Origin: Natrinema hispanicum
GTDB taxonomy: Archaea > Halobacteriota > Halobacteria > Halobacteriales > Natrialbaceae
DNA: 64,000 bases
Assembly (NCBI RefSeq): GCF_004217335.1
Contig: NZ_SHMP01000005.1
Coordinates: forward strand, 186,001 to 250,000
Direction of reading: 5' to 3'
Shown: piece by piece, positions 1 through 10,000 of the stretch
Layout of the letters: each line of letters opens with the position of its first letter
Numbering within the stretch: the first letter of the stretch is position 1
Notes under the pieces: generated by a model
Databases searched by the model: none
The model's input: the letters and a program-made list of their open reading frames with translations, nothing else
Told to the model about the DNA's origin: nothing
Position numbers and translations under genes: made by a program

Positions 1-38
1 AACGATATCTGGGTTTCTTGTGTGCTGGTAAGAGCGCA

Positions 39-176
39 TCAGGTCTGCCAAGCGAGCGAGAGTGTCGTATCGGATTCGATCCAGGCCGCATCGTTATTTG
101 TGTCGAAGATACGAACAGTACCGTCGTCTGTCTCTGTTGCGGCACATCGGGCGGGTTCGGACGGTGCTTCCGACAT
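39..176 (-). CDS. DUF7331-like small protein (45 aa)
   Basis: This is a 45-residue acidic microprotein, read from the ATG at 176-174 to a TGA at 41-39. The C-terminal half has the pattern TDDGTVRIFDTNNDAAWIES followed by a hydrophobic/acidic end. From memory this resembles the short haloarchaeal DUF7331 family (a 'DG-x-V-x-I-F/Y-D-x-x-N-x-x-A-W' core). No function is known for the family. A longer upstream reading frame exists but overlaps the neighbouring hydrolase gene and has non-haloarchaeal composition, so the internal ATG was chosen. Confidence 0.6.
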   Translation of the reverse strand: MSEAPSEPARCAATETDDGTVRIFDTNNDAAWIESDTTLSLAWQT

Positions 177-357
177 AGTATGGTAGCGACAGATGAGAAC
201 TAGCCACATACGATATAGGTCTTGTGTCTTGCCGGCGTGCCACGAGCAGAGAACACAGTCGTAGACTGACTGAAACAGGTGCTGGACGAAAACTGACTGA
301 AATCCCGCCGGGGTCGGCCGAAAGCGCCTCGACCGGCGATCAGCGCCGATTCGATGA

Positions 358-1323
358 CTATTCGGCCGGTTTCTCGCGTGCGGGACCCCGTTGGTGGAGT
401 TCGATTCCGACATCGTCCGGCTCGAGGACGTCTGGTAGTTCCTCGTCTCGATCACCGGTGATGTCGGCAAGGATCTCCCGGATATAGGCGTTGAACAGTT
501 CGGGATGTTCGCTCATCGGGAAGTGGCCGATCTCGGCGAGTTCGATCGCGGTCGCACCCTCGCCGATTCCCGCGGCGGTCTGGCGGCCGTCTTCCGGCGT
601 CGTCAGGTAGTCGTACTCGCCGTTGGCAATATAGAGCGGACACTCGTCGGCGTTGACTTGATCGAGTTTGTCGCGGTAGTCGTGATCGACGGAGTAGTAG
701 TAGAGATCGCCTTTGAACACCCCCGTCGCGCCCTGTTCGTAGAGGTACATCGTCTCGCGCTTGGTCTGTTCGGGACTCTGAGGAGCCATCAGCCCCCAAC
801 ACGAGTAGGCATTGACCTCCGTCGTGTTCACTTCGGGATGGTCGAGCCAGTCGATGTAGAACCCTGGACTGTGCGCACCGCACTCGAGGCCGATCAGCGC
901 TCGGAATCGCTCGGGATACCAGTCAGCTAACTCGAGTGCGATGTTGCCGCCCATACTCGAGCCCATGTAGATGGGATCCTCGAGCTCAAGGGCATCGGCG
1001 AGGTTGACGAGCGTCTCGGTAAACTTCTCAGCGGTCATCGTGTAGTCGTCGGTCCACCATTTCTGGGTCGTCGGTGGCACTGACTTCCCGTGATAGGGGA
1101 GGTCGTGGGCGATGACGCGGAACTCCTCGGTGATCTGCTCGTCGGTCAGGAGATGACGCCACTCCTGACAGTTGTTGCCGGCCGTGTGCTGGCAGAGCAA
1201 CGGAATACCGTCTTCGGGGCCGTTCTCCTCGAAATAGATCCGGTGGTTGACGCCCTCGACCTCGGTGTGGACGTACGATCCACTGATCGGTTCGACATCG
1301 CCTGGCTGGTAGGTCGTCGACAT
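358..1323 (-). CDS. alpha/beta hydrolase family protein
   Basis: This 321-residue protein has the alpha/beta-hydrolase pattern. An HTAGNN segment (about 46-51) sits near the oxyanion hole. The nucleophile elbow GSSMG (121-125) puts the catalytic serine at about 123. Candidate acid and base residues are Asp238 (GEYDY) and His267 (EIGHFP). The substrate cannot be told from the sequence. It is cytosolic, with no signal peptide. The gene starts 1 nt after the stop of the upstream SCP2-like gene, so the two are almost certainly co-transcribed, and the hydrolase may act on a lipid or CoA-type ligand handled by that partner (inference). Confidence 0.82.
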   Translation of the reverse strand: MSTTYQPGDVEPISGSYVHTEVEGVNHRIYFEENGPEDGIPLLCQHTAGNNCQEWRHLLTDEQITEEFRVIAHDLPYHGKSVPPTTQKWWTDDYTMTAEKFTETLVNLADALELEDPIYMGSSMGGNIALELADWYPERFRALIGLECGAHSPGFYIDWLDHPEVNTTEVNAYSCWGLMAPQSPEQTKRETMYLYEQGATGVFKGDLYYYSVDHDYRDKLDQVNADECPLYIANGEYDYLTTPEDGRQTAAGIGEGATAIELAEIGHFPMSEHPELFNAYIREILADITGDRDEELPDVLEPDDVGIELHQRGPAREKPAE

Positions 1324-1324
1324 G

Positions 1325-1753
1325 TTAGCTCCCTCCGTCGTTGTGTGCGACCCGCATCAGATCGAGCGTTCGCTGGAACGCGCGGAGATGCTGGAAGATT
1401 TTCTTGTTGTTGCCGGTCAACTGGAGGTGGCCATCCTCGTTGCGAACCGCTGTCCGATAGTGCGACGCGATGATTTCGTGGTTGAACGCGGGTGGTGTCT
1501 CCTGGACGAACTCCTCCCAGGCCTCTCGATCGCCCTCGACGCCGAACGACCACTGGTTGTTCATTGTCGGATTCGGCACGAGCTGTTTGATCTCGCCGCC
1601 GTCCATCTCGAGGAGGACGCGCTCGTCACTGATCTCGACGTAGAAGTTTTCGGAGAACTTGTCGTGGCCTCGCACTTTCATTTCCGGGTCGCTGTTGACG
1701 GTCTCTTTGTACGACTCCCACCACTCGTGGGTGCCAAGTTCTGTATCGTTCAT
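1325..1753 (-). CDS. SCP2 sterol-binding-like protein
   Basis: This 142-residue protein resembles the SCP-2 sterol-transfer fold. It begins with a short helix, has central strands with LLEMDGGEIKQLVPNP, and ends in helices containing a GNNKKIFQHLRAFQRTLDLM stretch. The start was placed at the ATG at 1753-1751 because the 26 upstream codons lack haloarchaeal character. Haloarchaeal SCP2-like proteins often sit beside oxidoreductases or hydrolases and presumably bind a hydrophobic ligand. It is the first gene of a two-gene unit with the alpha/beta hydrolase. The family call rests on overall pattern rather than a diagnostic motif. Confidence 0.6.
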   Translation of the reverse strand: MNDTELGTHEWWESYKETVNSDPEMKVRGHDKFSENFYVEISDERVLLEMDGGEIKQLVPNPTMNNQWSFGVEGDREAWEEFVQETPPAFNHEIIASHYRTAVRNEDGHLQLTGNNKKIFQHLRAFQRTLDLMRVAHNDGGS

Positions 1754-1956
1754 CGAAACCACATGGCTCGTTCGCCGAACGACTCGAAGTAGCTCACACA
1801 ATAATTCCCAACACATTCGCCCTAAATACAACCTCGGATATCGATAGACGGCCTATCGAACTCCATCACACGGCTCTGGTCGTCGCGGTCGACAGCCCGA
1901 TCGCCATCCCAAATCGACCGTCAGTGTCTTCACCGTCCGCTTAGATATGAGTACTG

Positions 1957-2463
1957 ATGACAGTCGACACTGTCGGCCGGTTCGAGCGCGCACTCGAGGG
2001 ACTCGAAGTGGGGTTCGAGCGCGTTCCGGCCGCCGACGCGAGCGAACGGATCGAGATGATCGTCGAGGAGCCAGCTGTCGGCGCGCCGCTGCCGTTCGAG
2101 GGTGTCACGCTCCCCGAATCGGTGACGACGGAGCCGACGAGTGCCGACTTCGAGGCCGCCCGAACGGGCGTGACGCCGGTCGGCTTTGCGATCGCGGAGT
2201 ATGGTACCGTCGCCGTCGAGTCGACGGCCGACGGCGCAGAAGCGATCAGCCTCTATCCGGATCGCCACGTCGCGGTCGTCGCAGAAAGCGACGTAGTCCC
2301 GGACCTGAGCGCCGGCTTCGACCGTCTCGCCGACGGCTTCGCGGCGGGTCAGGACAGCGTCGTCTTCGCGACCGGTCGGAGCGCGACCGCGGACATGGGC
2401 GATCTCGTCCATGGCGTCCACGGCCCCGGTGACGTCGACGTGATCGTCGTGGAGGACCGCTAA
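1957..2463 (+). CDS. lutC: LUD domain protein, LutC-type lactate utilization subunit
   Basis: The protein has 168 residues with the LUD (DUF162) pattern: a G-x-A-x-x-GTVAVES segment, then LYPDRHVAVV and a C-terminal ATGRSATADMG motif typical of the family. LutC works with LutA and LutB as an iron-sulfur L-lactate oxidation complex in bacteria, and archaeal homologues are assigned the same role. It ends 1 nt before the lutBA fusion gene, so the two form an operon. At 168 residues it is short for LutC, mainly through a reduced N-terminus. An ATG at 1947 lies in another frame and was not used. Confidence 0.8.
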   Translation: MTVDTVGRFERALEGLEVGFERVPAADASERIEMIVEEPAVGAPLPFEGVTLPESVTTEPTSADFEAARTGVTPVGFAIAEYGTVAVESTADGAEAISLYPDRHVAVVAESDVVPDLSAGFDRLADGFAAGQDSVVFATGRSATADMGDLVHGVHGPGDVDVIVVEDR

Positions 2464-2464
2464 G

Positions 2465-4741
2465 ATGGCTCAGCGAACCAAGTCGCAGCAGGCCGACCAC
2501 ATCCGGCACCTGCTCGAGACCGAAGGCGACGCCGTCCACGCGAAAGCGAGTTCGTTCCACGCACAGCGGGGAGAGGCGTACGATGCGGCTGACGATCTCG
2601 AGGCGCTGCGATCCGAGGCGCGGGCGATCAAGGAAGACGCCATCGACCGGCTTCCCGATTTAATCGACACCGTCAGGGACGCGGTCGAAGCAAACGGCGG
2701 CACCGTCTACGTCGCCGACGACGCGGCGGATGCGAACGCGTACGTCGCCGATGTCGTCGACACCCAGACCGAAGAACACGGGATCGCTGGCGATGGCGAC
2801 ACCCCGTCGGTCGTCAAATCGAAGTCCATGACGACCGAGGAGATCGATCTCAACGACGCGCTCGCAGCTGCGGGAATCGAGGTCACCGAGACCGACCTCG
2901 GCGAGTGGGTACTGCAGGTTGCGGACGATACGCCCTCACACATCGTCGGGCCGGCGATGCACCTCGAGCGCGCGGAGATCGCCGAGTTGTTCAACGAGCG
3001 ATTCGATCCCGACGAGCCGTTGGAAACAGCCGAAGAACTCACCCAGTTTGCCCGCGACTATCTCGCCGATCACATCCAGGAGGCCGACGTGGGAATCACC
3101 GGCGCGAACTTCGTCGTCGCAGACAGTGGGACGATCACCCTCGTCACGAACGAGGGCAACGCGCGCAAGTGTGCGGTCACGCCCGACACTCATGTCGCGA
3201 TCGCAGGCGTCGAGAAGCTGATTCCGACGCTGTCGGACCTCGAGCCGTTCGTCGACCTCATCGCCAAGAGCGCGACGGGCCAGTCGATCGCACAGTACGT
3301 GACGATGCTCTCGCCGCCGACCGACTCGCCGACGCTGGACTTCGACGACCCCGAGGAGCCGATCACGGCCGGCGATGAAGAGCAGACGGACCGTGACTTC
3401 CATCTCGTCTTGCTGGACAACGGCCGCATGGACATGCGCGAGGACGACCAGCTCCGGGAAACGCTGTATTGCATTCGGTGTGGGGCCTGTTCGAACTCGT
3501 GTGTGAACTTCCAGTCCGTTGGCGGCCACGGCTTCGGCGGCGAGACCTACTCCGGCGGAATCGCAACCGGCTGGGAGGCCGGCGTCCACAGTCAGGAGTC
3601 GGCCGCAGAGTTCAACGACCTCTGTACCGGCTGTTCGCGCTGTGTCGACGCCTGCCCGGTCAAGATCGACATCCCGTGGATCAACACCGTCGTCCGGGAT
3701 CGGATCAACCGCAACGAGGAACCGGCGGCCACCGACTTCCTCGTCGACGGTCTCACACCCGACATGGAAGACGGTGGGATCGACCTCGGCAAGCGCTTTT
3801 TCGGCAACATCGGCACAGTCGCGAAAGCCGCAAGCGTGACCGCACCGCTCTCGAACTGGCTGGCCGACGCCGATCCCATCCGCGGGCTGCTCGAGCGCAC
3901 CCTCGGGATCGACCGGCGGCGCGAGCTGCCCGCGTTCCAGCGCGAATCGCTCGTCGACTGGTTCGAGAAGCGAGGTGGCAAAGCCGCCTCGAGTCGACGA
4001 GCGTCTCGGGCCAATGAAGCAGATATCGACCGCGAGGTCGTCCTCTATCCCGACATCTACACGAACTACGTCGACGTCGACCGTGGAAAAGCCGCCGTCC
4101 GAACGCTCGAGGCGCTGGGCATCCCAGTGTGCGTTCCGGACCTGCCCGAAAGCGGCCGCGCGGCGCTTTCCCAGGGGATGGTCGCGACCGCAGACCGGCA
4201 GGCCAGCCGGCTCTACGCTGCGCTGGCTGAGGACCTCGATGCCGGCCGAGATGTCGTCGTCGTCGAACCCTCTGATCTGGCAGCCATGCACCGCGAGTAC
4301 GAGCGGCTGCTGCCCGAGCGGTCGTTCGAGCGCCTGCGCGACAATAGTTACGAGATCTGTGAGTACGTCTACGGACTGCTCGAGAACGGGGCAGACCCGT
4401 CGGCGCTGTCGACCGGCAACGGCGCGGAACCGGTCGCCTACCACTCCCACTGCCAGCAGCGCACGCTCGATCTCGAGGCACCGACGGTCGCCGTCCTCGA
4501 GCGCTGTGGCTACGCGCCCGACACCTCGAGTGCCGAGTGCTGTGGGATGGCTGGTTCCTTCGGCTACAAACGCGAGTACTACGAACTCAGTGTGGATGTC
4601 GGCGAGCGACTGGCCCAACAGGTCGCCGGTGCCAAAACGGTCGTCGCGTCTGGCACGTCGTGTGGCGACCAACTCGAGGGATTGCTCGAGCGGGACGTGC
4701 CACATCCGATCGAGTTGCTGGCACCCGGCTCTCGGCTGTAG
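2465..4741 (+). CDS. LutB-LutA fusion, iron-sulfur lactate oxidation protein
   Basis: This 758-residue fusion carries three regions. Residues about 60-310 form a LUD domain, including a GTITLVTNEGNARKC segment. Two ferredoxin motifs follow: CIRCGACSNSC from about 336, and CTGCSRCVDACPVK from about 387. The last region, about 520-758, is CCG-type (LutA/GlpC-like) with HSHCQQR, AECCGMAGSFG and SGTSCGD, which would bind an unusual cluster. The first half of the CCG region lacks its usual cysteine pair. With lutC it should oxidise L-lactate to pyruvate in the cytoplasm. No lactate permease lies next door. Confidence 0.85.
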   Translation: MAQRTKSQQADHIRHLLETEGDAVHAKASSFHAQRGEAYDAADDLEALRSEARAIKEDAIDRLPDLIDTVRDAVEANGGTVYVADDAADANAYVADVVDTQTEEHGIAGDGDTPSVVKSKSMTTEEIDLNDALAAAGIEVTETDLGEWVLQVADDTPSHIVGPAMHLERAEIAELFNERFDPDEPLETAEELTQFARDYLADHIQEADVGITGANFVVADSGTITLVTNEGNARKCAVTPDTHVAIAGVEKLIPTLSDLEPFVDLIAKSATGQSIAQYVTMLSPPTDSPTLDFDDPEEPITAGDEEQTDRDFHLVLLDNGRMDMREDDQLRETLYCIRCGACSNSCVNFQSVGGHGFGGETYSGGIATGWEAGVHSQESAAEFNDLCTGCSRCVDACPVKIDIPWINTVVRDRINRNEEPAATDFLVDGLTPDMEDGGIDLGKRFFGNIGTVAKAASVTAPLSNWLADADPIRGLLERTLGIDRRRELPAFQRESLVDWFEKRGGKAASSRRASRANEADIDREVVLYPDIYTNYVDVDRGKAAVRTLEALGIPVCVPDLPESGRAALSQGMVATADRQASRLYAALAEDLDAGRDVVVVEPSDLAAMHREYERLLPERSFERLRDNSYEICEYVYGLLENGADPSALSTGNGAEPVAYHSHCQQRTLDLEAPTVAVLERCGYAPDTSSAECCGMAGSFGYKREYYELSVDVGERLAQQVAGAKTVVASGTSCGDQLEGLLERDVPHPIELLAPGSRL

Positions 4742-4916
4742 CGGCCGCCGGTACGGCCGTTTGAGTGAGTTGTAGCACTCACCGCGTCGGCACTGTCCAC
4801 CGGCGAACACCCGAACACAGCTACGCCACTCACACGGAGACCACGAGCTCCGCACTGACTAGAGAAGGGGTCTCAGAGAGGCCGAAAGAGGCTATTCAGA
4901 ACGCGGGATTGCGTCG

Positions 4917-5171
4917 TTATTCCTCGAACAGCTCGTCGACCGCTTGCCGAGCCGTGAGCGCGGCATCGTCGGCGACCTGTTCGGGATCGGCCTCGCCGTC
5001 GTCCTCGGGCACGTTGAGGTAGACGTCGACCTCGAGGACGCCGTCTTCGAACGTCACGGTGACGTCGAGATCGCGAACGGCCGACTGTTTGTACTGCGAG
5101 AAGACGTAGCCTTCCGCAGCGTCCGACGCCGTCTGGACGACGTCGTCGGCCGTCGGCTCGTCAGTCGGCAT
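4917..5171 (-). CDS. DUF3194 family protein
   Basis: An 84-residue acidic protein of the archaeal DUF3194 family, recognised from the central pattern DLDVTVTFEDGVLEVDVYLN and the 'AD-x-AA-x-TARQAVDELF' end. It starts immediately after the stop codon of pfdB, so the two genes form one transcription unit. The function is unknown. Its conserved place beside prefoldin beta in haloarchaea hints at a link to protein folding or translation (inference). Confidence 0.8.
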   Translation of the reverse strand: MPTDEPTADDVVQTASDAAEGYVFSQYKQSAVRDLDVTVTFEDGVLEVDVYLNVPEDDGEADPEQVADDAALTARQAVDELFEE

Positions 5172-5567
5172 TTATGCGCCGCCAGCGCCGGGACCGCCAG
5201 CTGGGCTCGGACCGCCGCCCATGCCGCCGCCGAGCAGTTCTTCGAGCTCGTCCTGCAGGCTCTCGAACTGGTCCTGTACGCGGTCTTCCTGCTTCTCGAG
5301 GGTCTCGAGGCGGAGCTCGAGCGAGTCGACCTTGTCCTCTAAGTCTTCCTCTGCCTGGTCGTAGTCAGTCTCGACGAGCAGTTCGCCGACGCTGCGGTAC
5401 ATGGTCGTCTCCTCGTCGATGTTCTCGAGTTCGTCGAGGGCGTTCTGGGCCTCGGTGAGACCGGTTTCCGCTTCCTGTTTCTGGACGGCGACTTGCTGTG
5501 CCGTCTCCTGCAGATCCTGTAGCTGTTCGATTTTCTCCTGTGCTTCCGGCGGCAGGTTTCCTTGCAT
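5172..5567 (-). CDS. pfdB: prefoldin subunit beta
   Basis: This 131-residue subunit has the prefoldin beta layout: two long coiled-coil helices (about 8-50 and 72-112) joined by a beta hairpin containing [15 protein letters not shown] Gly/Pro-rich tail follows ([13 protein letters not shown]). Prefoldin is a hexameric cytosolic holdase that delivers unfolded proteins to the thermosome. The start is the ATG at 5567-5565, giving the usual [12 protein letters not shown] beginning; an in-frame upstream extension is not family-like. DUF3194 follows directly, and pcc1, rpoP and rpl37ae lie upstream on the same strand. Confidence 0.95.
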   Translation of the reverse strand: MQGNLPPEAQEKIEQLQDLQETAQQVAVQKQEAETGLTEAQNALDELENIDEETTMYRSVGELLVETDYDQAEEDLEDKVDSLELRLETLEKQEDRVQDQFESLQDELEELLGGGMGGGPSPAGGPGAGGA

Positions 5568-5851
5568 ACCTCGACCCTCGCCCTCCGGACTGATAAAGCC
5601 AAGCTTTGTGCTTCGTCCAGATCGAGTCCGCCCCGTTTTTGATTCCCGACCGGGCTCACTCCGGTCTCCAGTCCGAGCCACGTCACGGTCTGGGCCACCA
5701 TTCATACGGGCTGCTGTCCCGATGTGCCGGTGGGGCCGCAGTGCGGGTCGCGGGTGTACCGGAACTGACTGACGGGAGTCCGCTCCGGTGGGTTGAAAGT
5801 GACGATAAAGGACTGCAGGTCTGCCAGTATCGATCGCGAACGAGTCGCTAT

Positions 5852-6121
5852 CTACTGATTGGACTCGAGAACGCCCAACCCAGCGTCGGCAGTCCGTTCG
5901 GCGACATCGACCAGCGAAAACCAGGTGTTCAACGCGGCGCGTAAGGCGATCACATCGTCGGCATCGATCTCGATGCAAACGCGAGCGCCGTCCCGCTTGA
6001 GGGTCGTCCGCGAGCGGTCGTCGTCGATCTCGCCGATTTCGCGGGCGACGCTTGCGGCGACGAGTTCGGCACGCGCGGTGCTCTCGTAGTCGAACTCGAG
6101 GGTCGCGTCGTGAGAAGACAC
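5852..6121 (-). CDS. pcc1: KEOPS complex subunit Pcc1
   Basis: An 89-residue protein matching archaeal Pcc1, the small dimerising subunit of KEOPS. KEOPS makes threonylcarbamoyladenosine at position 37 of ANN-decoding tRNAs. The pattern includes an N-terminal LEFDYES strand, a central [23 protein letters not shown] and a C-terminal helix. The gene follows rpoP by 9 nt and belongs to the rpl37ae-rpoP-pcc1 unit. About 284 nt with no convincing gene separate it from pfdB. Confidence 0.88.
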   Translation of the reverse strand: MSSHDATLEFDYESTARAELVAASVAREIGEIDDDRSRTTLKRDGARVCIEIDADDVIALRAALNTWFSLVDVAERTADAGLGVLESNQ

Positions 6122-6130
6122 GCTGGCGCG

Positions 6131-6265
6131 TTACTGGACGTCGACTTCTTTGACGTCGCGGCTGCGTTCTTTCAGGAGCACGCGGTGGCCGCAGTAGGGA
6201 CAGCGGACGCCACCGTACTCGTCGAGCTGGACGTCGCGTTTACAGCGAGAGCATTTGTAACTCAT
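6131..6265 (-). CDS. rpoP: DNA-directed RNA polymerase subunit P
   Basis: This is the 44-residue archaeal RpoP (Rpb12 homologue). It has one zinc ribbon made of CSRC (5-8) and CPYC (22-25), followed by a basic [16 protein letters not shown] stretch. It is a core component of archaeal RNA polymerase. The start at 6265-6263 gives the standard MSYKCSRC beginning. It lies 19 nt after rpl37ae and 9 nt before pcc1. The cysteines show it is intact, unlike its ribosomal neighbour, which has lost its zinc site. Confidence 0.95.
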   Translation of the reverse strand: MSYKCSRCKRDVQLDEYGGVRCPYCGHRVLLKERSRDVKEVDVQ

Positions 6266-6284
6266 ACGGGACCTAAAGGGGGTG

Positions 6285-6548
6285 TTAGTCGTCGTCCTCG
6301 GAGAGGGCAGCGCGGATGGAGCGCTGGACGGTGCGGCCGGCGGGGGTTTCCGGGCGGTAGGCACCGCCGGTGAAGACCTCGCCAGTTTCCTCGTTCTTCC
6401 AGATACCAGTGCCGACGCGGGTGACGTCGTCGCCGTCGACTTCGGCGTTTTGCATGTCGTCTTCGATCTCGCTGACGCGACGTCGTGCGACGCGGCCGTA
6501 GCGGGCACCGAAGCGGCCAGCGCTACCGACCTGTCCTTTCTTGGCCAT
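6285..6548 (-). CDS. rpl37ae: 50S ribosomal protein L37Ae, zinc-site-less form
   Basis: An 87-residue L37Ae homologue (eL43) with the conserved start [19 protein letters not shown] and the C-terminal [22 protein letters not shown]. The protein contains no cysteine: the two C-x2-C pairs that bind zinc in most archaeal and eukaryotic L37Ae are replaced by acidic and polar residues (VDGDD ... WKNEET). The rest of the fold-defining sequence is kept, so this is a functional variant rather than a pseudogene. It is the first gene of the rpl37ae-rpoP-pcc1 unit, with a TATA box just upstream. Confidence 0.92.
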   Translation of the reverse strand: MAKKGQVGSAGRFGARYGRVARRRVSEIEDDMQNAEVDGDDVTRVGTGIWKNEETGEVFTGGAYRPETPAGRTVQRSIRAALSEDDD

Positions 6549-6573
6549 AGTAGTGCTCTCTATCGCCAGCGGA

Positions 6574-6583
6574 TTCTTAAACC
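6574..6583 (-). promoter_or_regulatory. TATA box for rpl37ae unit
   Basis: On the minus strand the motif GGTTTAAGAA lies 26-35 nt upstream of the rpl37ae ATG. That spacing fits a leaderless or near-leaderless haloarchaeal transcript. Confidence 0.5.
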
Positions 6584-6622
6584 TGTTGAGTCGCGTCGAT
6601 TCGCGAACGCGATCGACGCCGA

Positions 6623-6829
6623 TCACGACCCACTGAGCCGCTGGGCGACCGGCCACGCCAGCAGTTCCACCAGAATGAGCGCGAGTGCAGCGAGATAGCC
6701 GGCCGCCGCAAGCGGCGTCGTGAACAGTCCCGATCCGATACTCGGTACCGCAAGCAGTGTGCGAACGGCGAGGCCACTGACCGCCAGCAGCGGGATCAGC
6801 GTGAGGACGGCGTCCGGTCGCTCGACCAT
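6623..6829 (-). CDS. small two-helix membrane protein
   Basis: A 68-residue hydrophobic protein with two predicted membrane segments (about 9-30 and 40-60), the second containing [18 protein letters not shown]. It ends in a short polar tail. I do not recognise a family. The frame has haloarchaeal codon bias and starts with an ATG followed by [11 protein letters not shown]. It lies upstream of rpl37ae on the same strand, but the 74-nt gap holds the rpl37ae TATA box, so it is probably a separate unit. An AT-rich direct repeat (CTAATTA twice, 6832-6848) lies just upstream of its start. Confidence 0.6.
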   Translation of the reverse strand: MVERPDAVLTLIPLLAVSGLAVRTLLAVPSIGSGLFTTPLAAAGYLAALALILVELLAWPVAQRLSGS

Positions 6830-7061
6830 GGCTAATTATATCTAATTACAGCCGTCCGGTTAAGGCTCGGACAACCAGCAGGAAGTGTCACTTCCATTGG
6901 GTACTGACAGTATTTGCGCCCGCCGATACTGTGCGTGACACACCTCTTTGAGACTCGCTGACGGCACCTATCCACCTGTTTCGCGTCTCGTTACCGCTGC
7001 AGAATGACGATCAAGCAAACGGTGACAATGTATTATGGGTTCCGTCGTGGACAGCGTACCC

Positions 7062-10000
7062 ATGCGGCGACGACGCTATCTCGCCGCCGGGGGCGGTCTG
7101 GCGGCGACGCTTACGGGGAGTGTGGAAGCGATCGAACGAGAGGTCGCGAGGCGGCGTGCCGTTCAGGACGACGGCACCACCGGGGTTCGAATCGTCGAGA
7201 CGAACGCGCCCGTCGAAGGTGGATCGCTGCTCGAGGTGAGCGTAGCGGTCGAAAACACAGGTACGGCGGCAGTACGGGCAACAGTCGAGAGTTTTTACGA
7301 GGGCGAACATCGATCGACCGTCGAAACGACGGTTGGTCCCGGTGAAACCGAGACGATCGACTACTTCAGTTATCGTACCTATCCCGTCAGCCAGGACGAG
7401 ACGGTCACGATTCGGTTCGAGACCGACGACGACACGGCTGAACGCACTGTCGACGTCCTCGCCGTCGAGGAATTGGACACCGCACAGCTATCACCGGACC
7501 CGGAGCTGACGGTACAGCCGGGGACGACGGTGCTCTTCGAGGTCGAATCCGACGCACTTGGGGAGTACGGTGGGCGAACACAGTGGTTCGTCGATGGCGA
7601 GTACGTCGGTTGGTCGATGGGACCTTGGTTTAGCACGTACTACGGCCATCGGGGAGCCGACTACTGGCAGACGACGTTCGACTCGGCAGGCACCTACGAG
7701 GTCGCTGCTGCCGTCGGCGACGAGAACCCCCGTCGAGCGACGTGGACGATCACCGTGGCGGAAACCGGGACCGCAGCGCCGACCATCGAGGGCAGGCGGC
7801 CGGCCGACGAGTCACTCGCGGTGACCACCGACGAATCGATCGAACTCGAACTGGATGTCGCACATCCCGACGGCGCGCTCGACCGCGTCGTCTGGTGGCT
7901 CGGCCACGCGGATGTCATCCTCGGTGAGACAGCGGTGAGCGGGAGCGAAGACACCGCGACGCTCACGCTCGAGAGCGGCTGCCACGGCTGTCCGATCATC
8001 ACCTGGGTAATCAGTGAGGATGGAACGATCACGTCCGAACGGCCGTGGGTGATCGACGATGTCGGTGAAACCGACGCGGACCTGGCCGTGTCGATCACCG
8101 AAACGAACGATCCCGTCGACGCCGGCGAGGTGCTCGAGGTCACGGCGACGGTCGAGAACACGACCGACACCGAAATAACACAGGACGTCGATCTGATCGT
8201 CGGCCACGATCCCGAACTCGTCGACAGCCAGTCGGTAACGGTCGGCGGGGGCGAGTCCGAAACGATCGATCTCGAGTTCGAAACGGCGGTCGTCCGGCGA
8301 ACCCAGACGTTCCCCGCGCGGGTCGAAACCGAAGACAGCGCCGATGAACGGACGGTCGAAGTGATCGGCACCGAGGATATCGGACTGGACGTGACGATCG
8401 TGGAGACCAACGCACCGGTCCAGACGGGCGAGTTTCTCGAGGTGACTGCCGAGTTCGAGAACAGCCACACCACGGGCCTTACGCGAGCGGTGCAGTTGAT
8501 CGTCGGTCACGATCCGACGGTGGTCGATACGGCGGTGGTTTCGCTCGAGTCTGGCGAATCCGAGACGGTCACGATGGGGTACGAGACCGCAGTCATCAGG
8601 AATGCTCAAGAGTTCCCGGCCCGGATCGAAACCGAGAGTGATTCGGACGAGGTTCCTGTCTTCGTCTACGTCGACGAGCCGCCGCTGGCAGTGACGAACA
8701 TCGAGACGAACGATCCGGTCACGACCGGCGATGTCCTCGAGGTGACCGCAACACTCGAGAACACTGCCGAGTCGGAGACGACCCAGGAAATCGAACTGAT
8801 CGTCGGTCACGATCCCGAACTCGTCGATTCCCAGTCGGTGACGGTCGCCGGCGGCGAGACCGAGACGGTCGGTCTCGAATTCGAAACGGCGCTCGTCCGG
8901 CGAACTCAGACGTTTCCCGTACGGGTCGAAAGCGACGACGACGCGGCCGTCCGCGACGTCGAGGTGATCGGCACAGACGATGTCGATGTAACCGTGACGA
9001 TCACCGGGACGAACGATCCCGTCGACGCTGGCGACGTCCTCGAGGTGACCGCCGAAGTCGAGAACGCGAGCGAGGTCACCGTGACGCAGGATCTCGAGTT
9101 CGTCGTCGGCCACGATCCAACCGTCGTGGATACCGCGTCGATACGGCTCGAACCGGGTGCCCGTGAGACGGTCACGATGGCGTTCGAAACGGCACTCGTG
9201 GAAAACGACCAAGAGTTCCCGGTTCGCGTCGAGAGCGCCGTTGCCTCGGACGAACGGACGGTCCTCGTCTACGGTACCGATGACAGGGACTTCGAGATCG
9301 AATTCGTCGACTGCACGCAGGCGACCGTCTCCGGAACGTTCGAAGACGGCGATGATCTGACCGTCGAGACGCTCTTCGTCGACTCGGTAGGCGTCGGCAA
9401 CGCCCATCCGGGGCTCACGATCGGCGACGCGATCGATGCCCCGTTTTCCGGGACGATTCGGCTCCAGATCAGCGATAACGAAGGGGTCCTCGAGCGGACT
9501 GACGACGAGGTCATCGTCGGACTCCGAGACGACGGCTTCGGCTCGACTATCGGGACCGTCTTCCTCAACTGGTTCGAATCGGATGAGCGCCGCGAAAGCA
9601 ACCCAAACGACTGCATCGACGAACGCCGGCCCGAGCGGCCGATGATCGCACTCGAGGACGTCACGCCCGCAGAAGGCGACAGCTACACAGTTACGTTCGG
9701 CTACGAGAACCCGAACGATCTCGAACTCGTTGGCGGCGCGTTCGTCGCGGGAACAACTGGGGCCGAACCGCCCGCGCTCGAGCCCGGTACCCACTCGTTC
9801 GCCGTCGAGTGGACGCCCCAAACCAACGACGAGCGACTCGTCTGGGAGATCGACCTCGAGCACTATCTCTACGACGAGACGCTCCGGGCCGAGACGGAGC
9901 CAGCCGGCGAGTATCGAGATTCGGAGCCCGCGTTTTCGGTCGCCATCCTCGAGACGACAGCTCCCGTGGTGGCCGGTGAGACACTCGAGGTGACCGCCGA

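Noticed and set aside
2936..4855. 639-codon open frame on the minus strand opposite lutBA
   Set aside because: It mirrors a clear iron-sulfur protein with intact motifs. Long antisense frames are expected from GC-rich codon bias, and the translation has no family pattern.
5568..5851. In-frame N-terminal extension of prefoldin beta (codons back to 5703 or beyond)
   Set aside because: Prefoldin beta begins at MQGNLPP, and the extension is Arg/Gly-rich with no family match.
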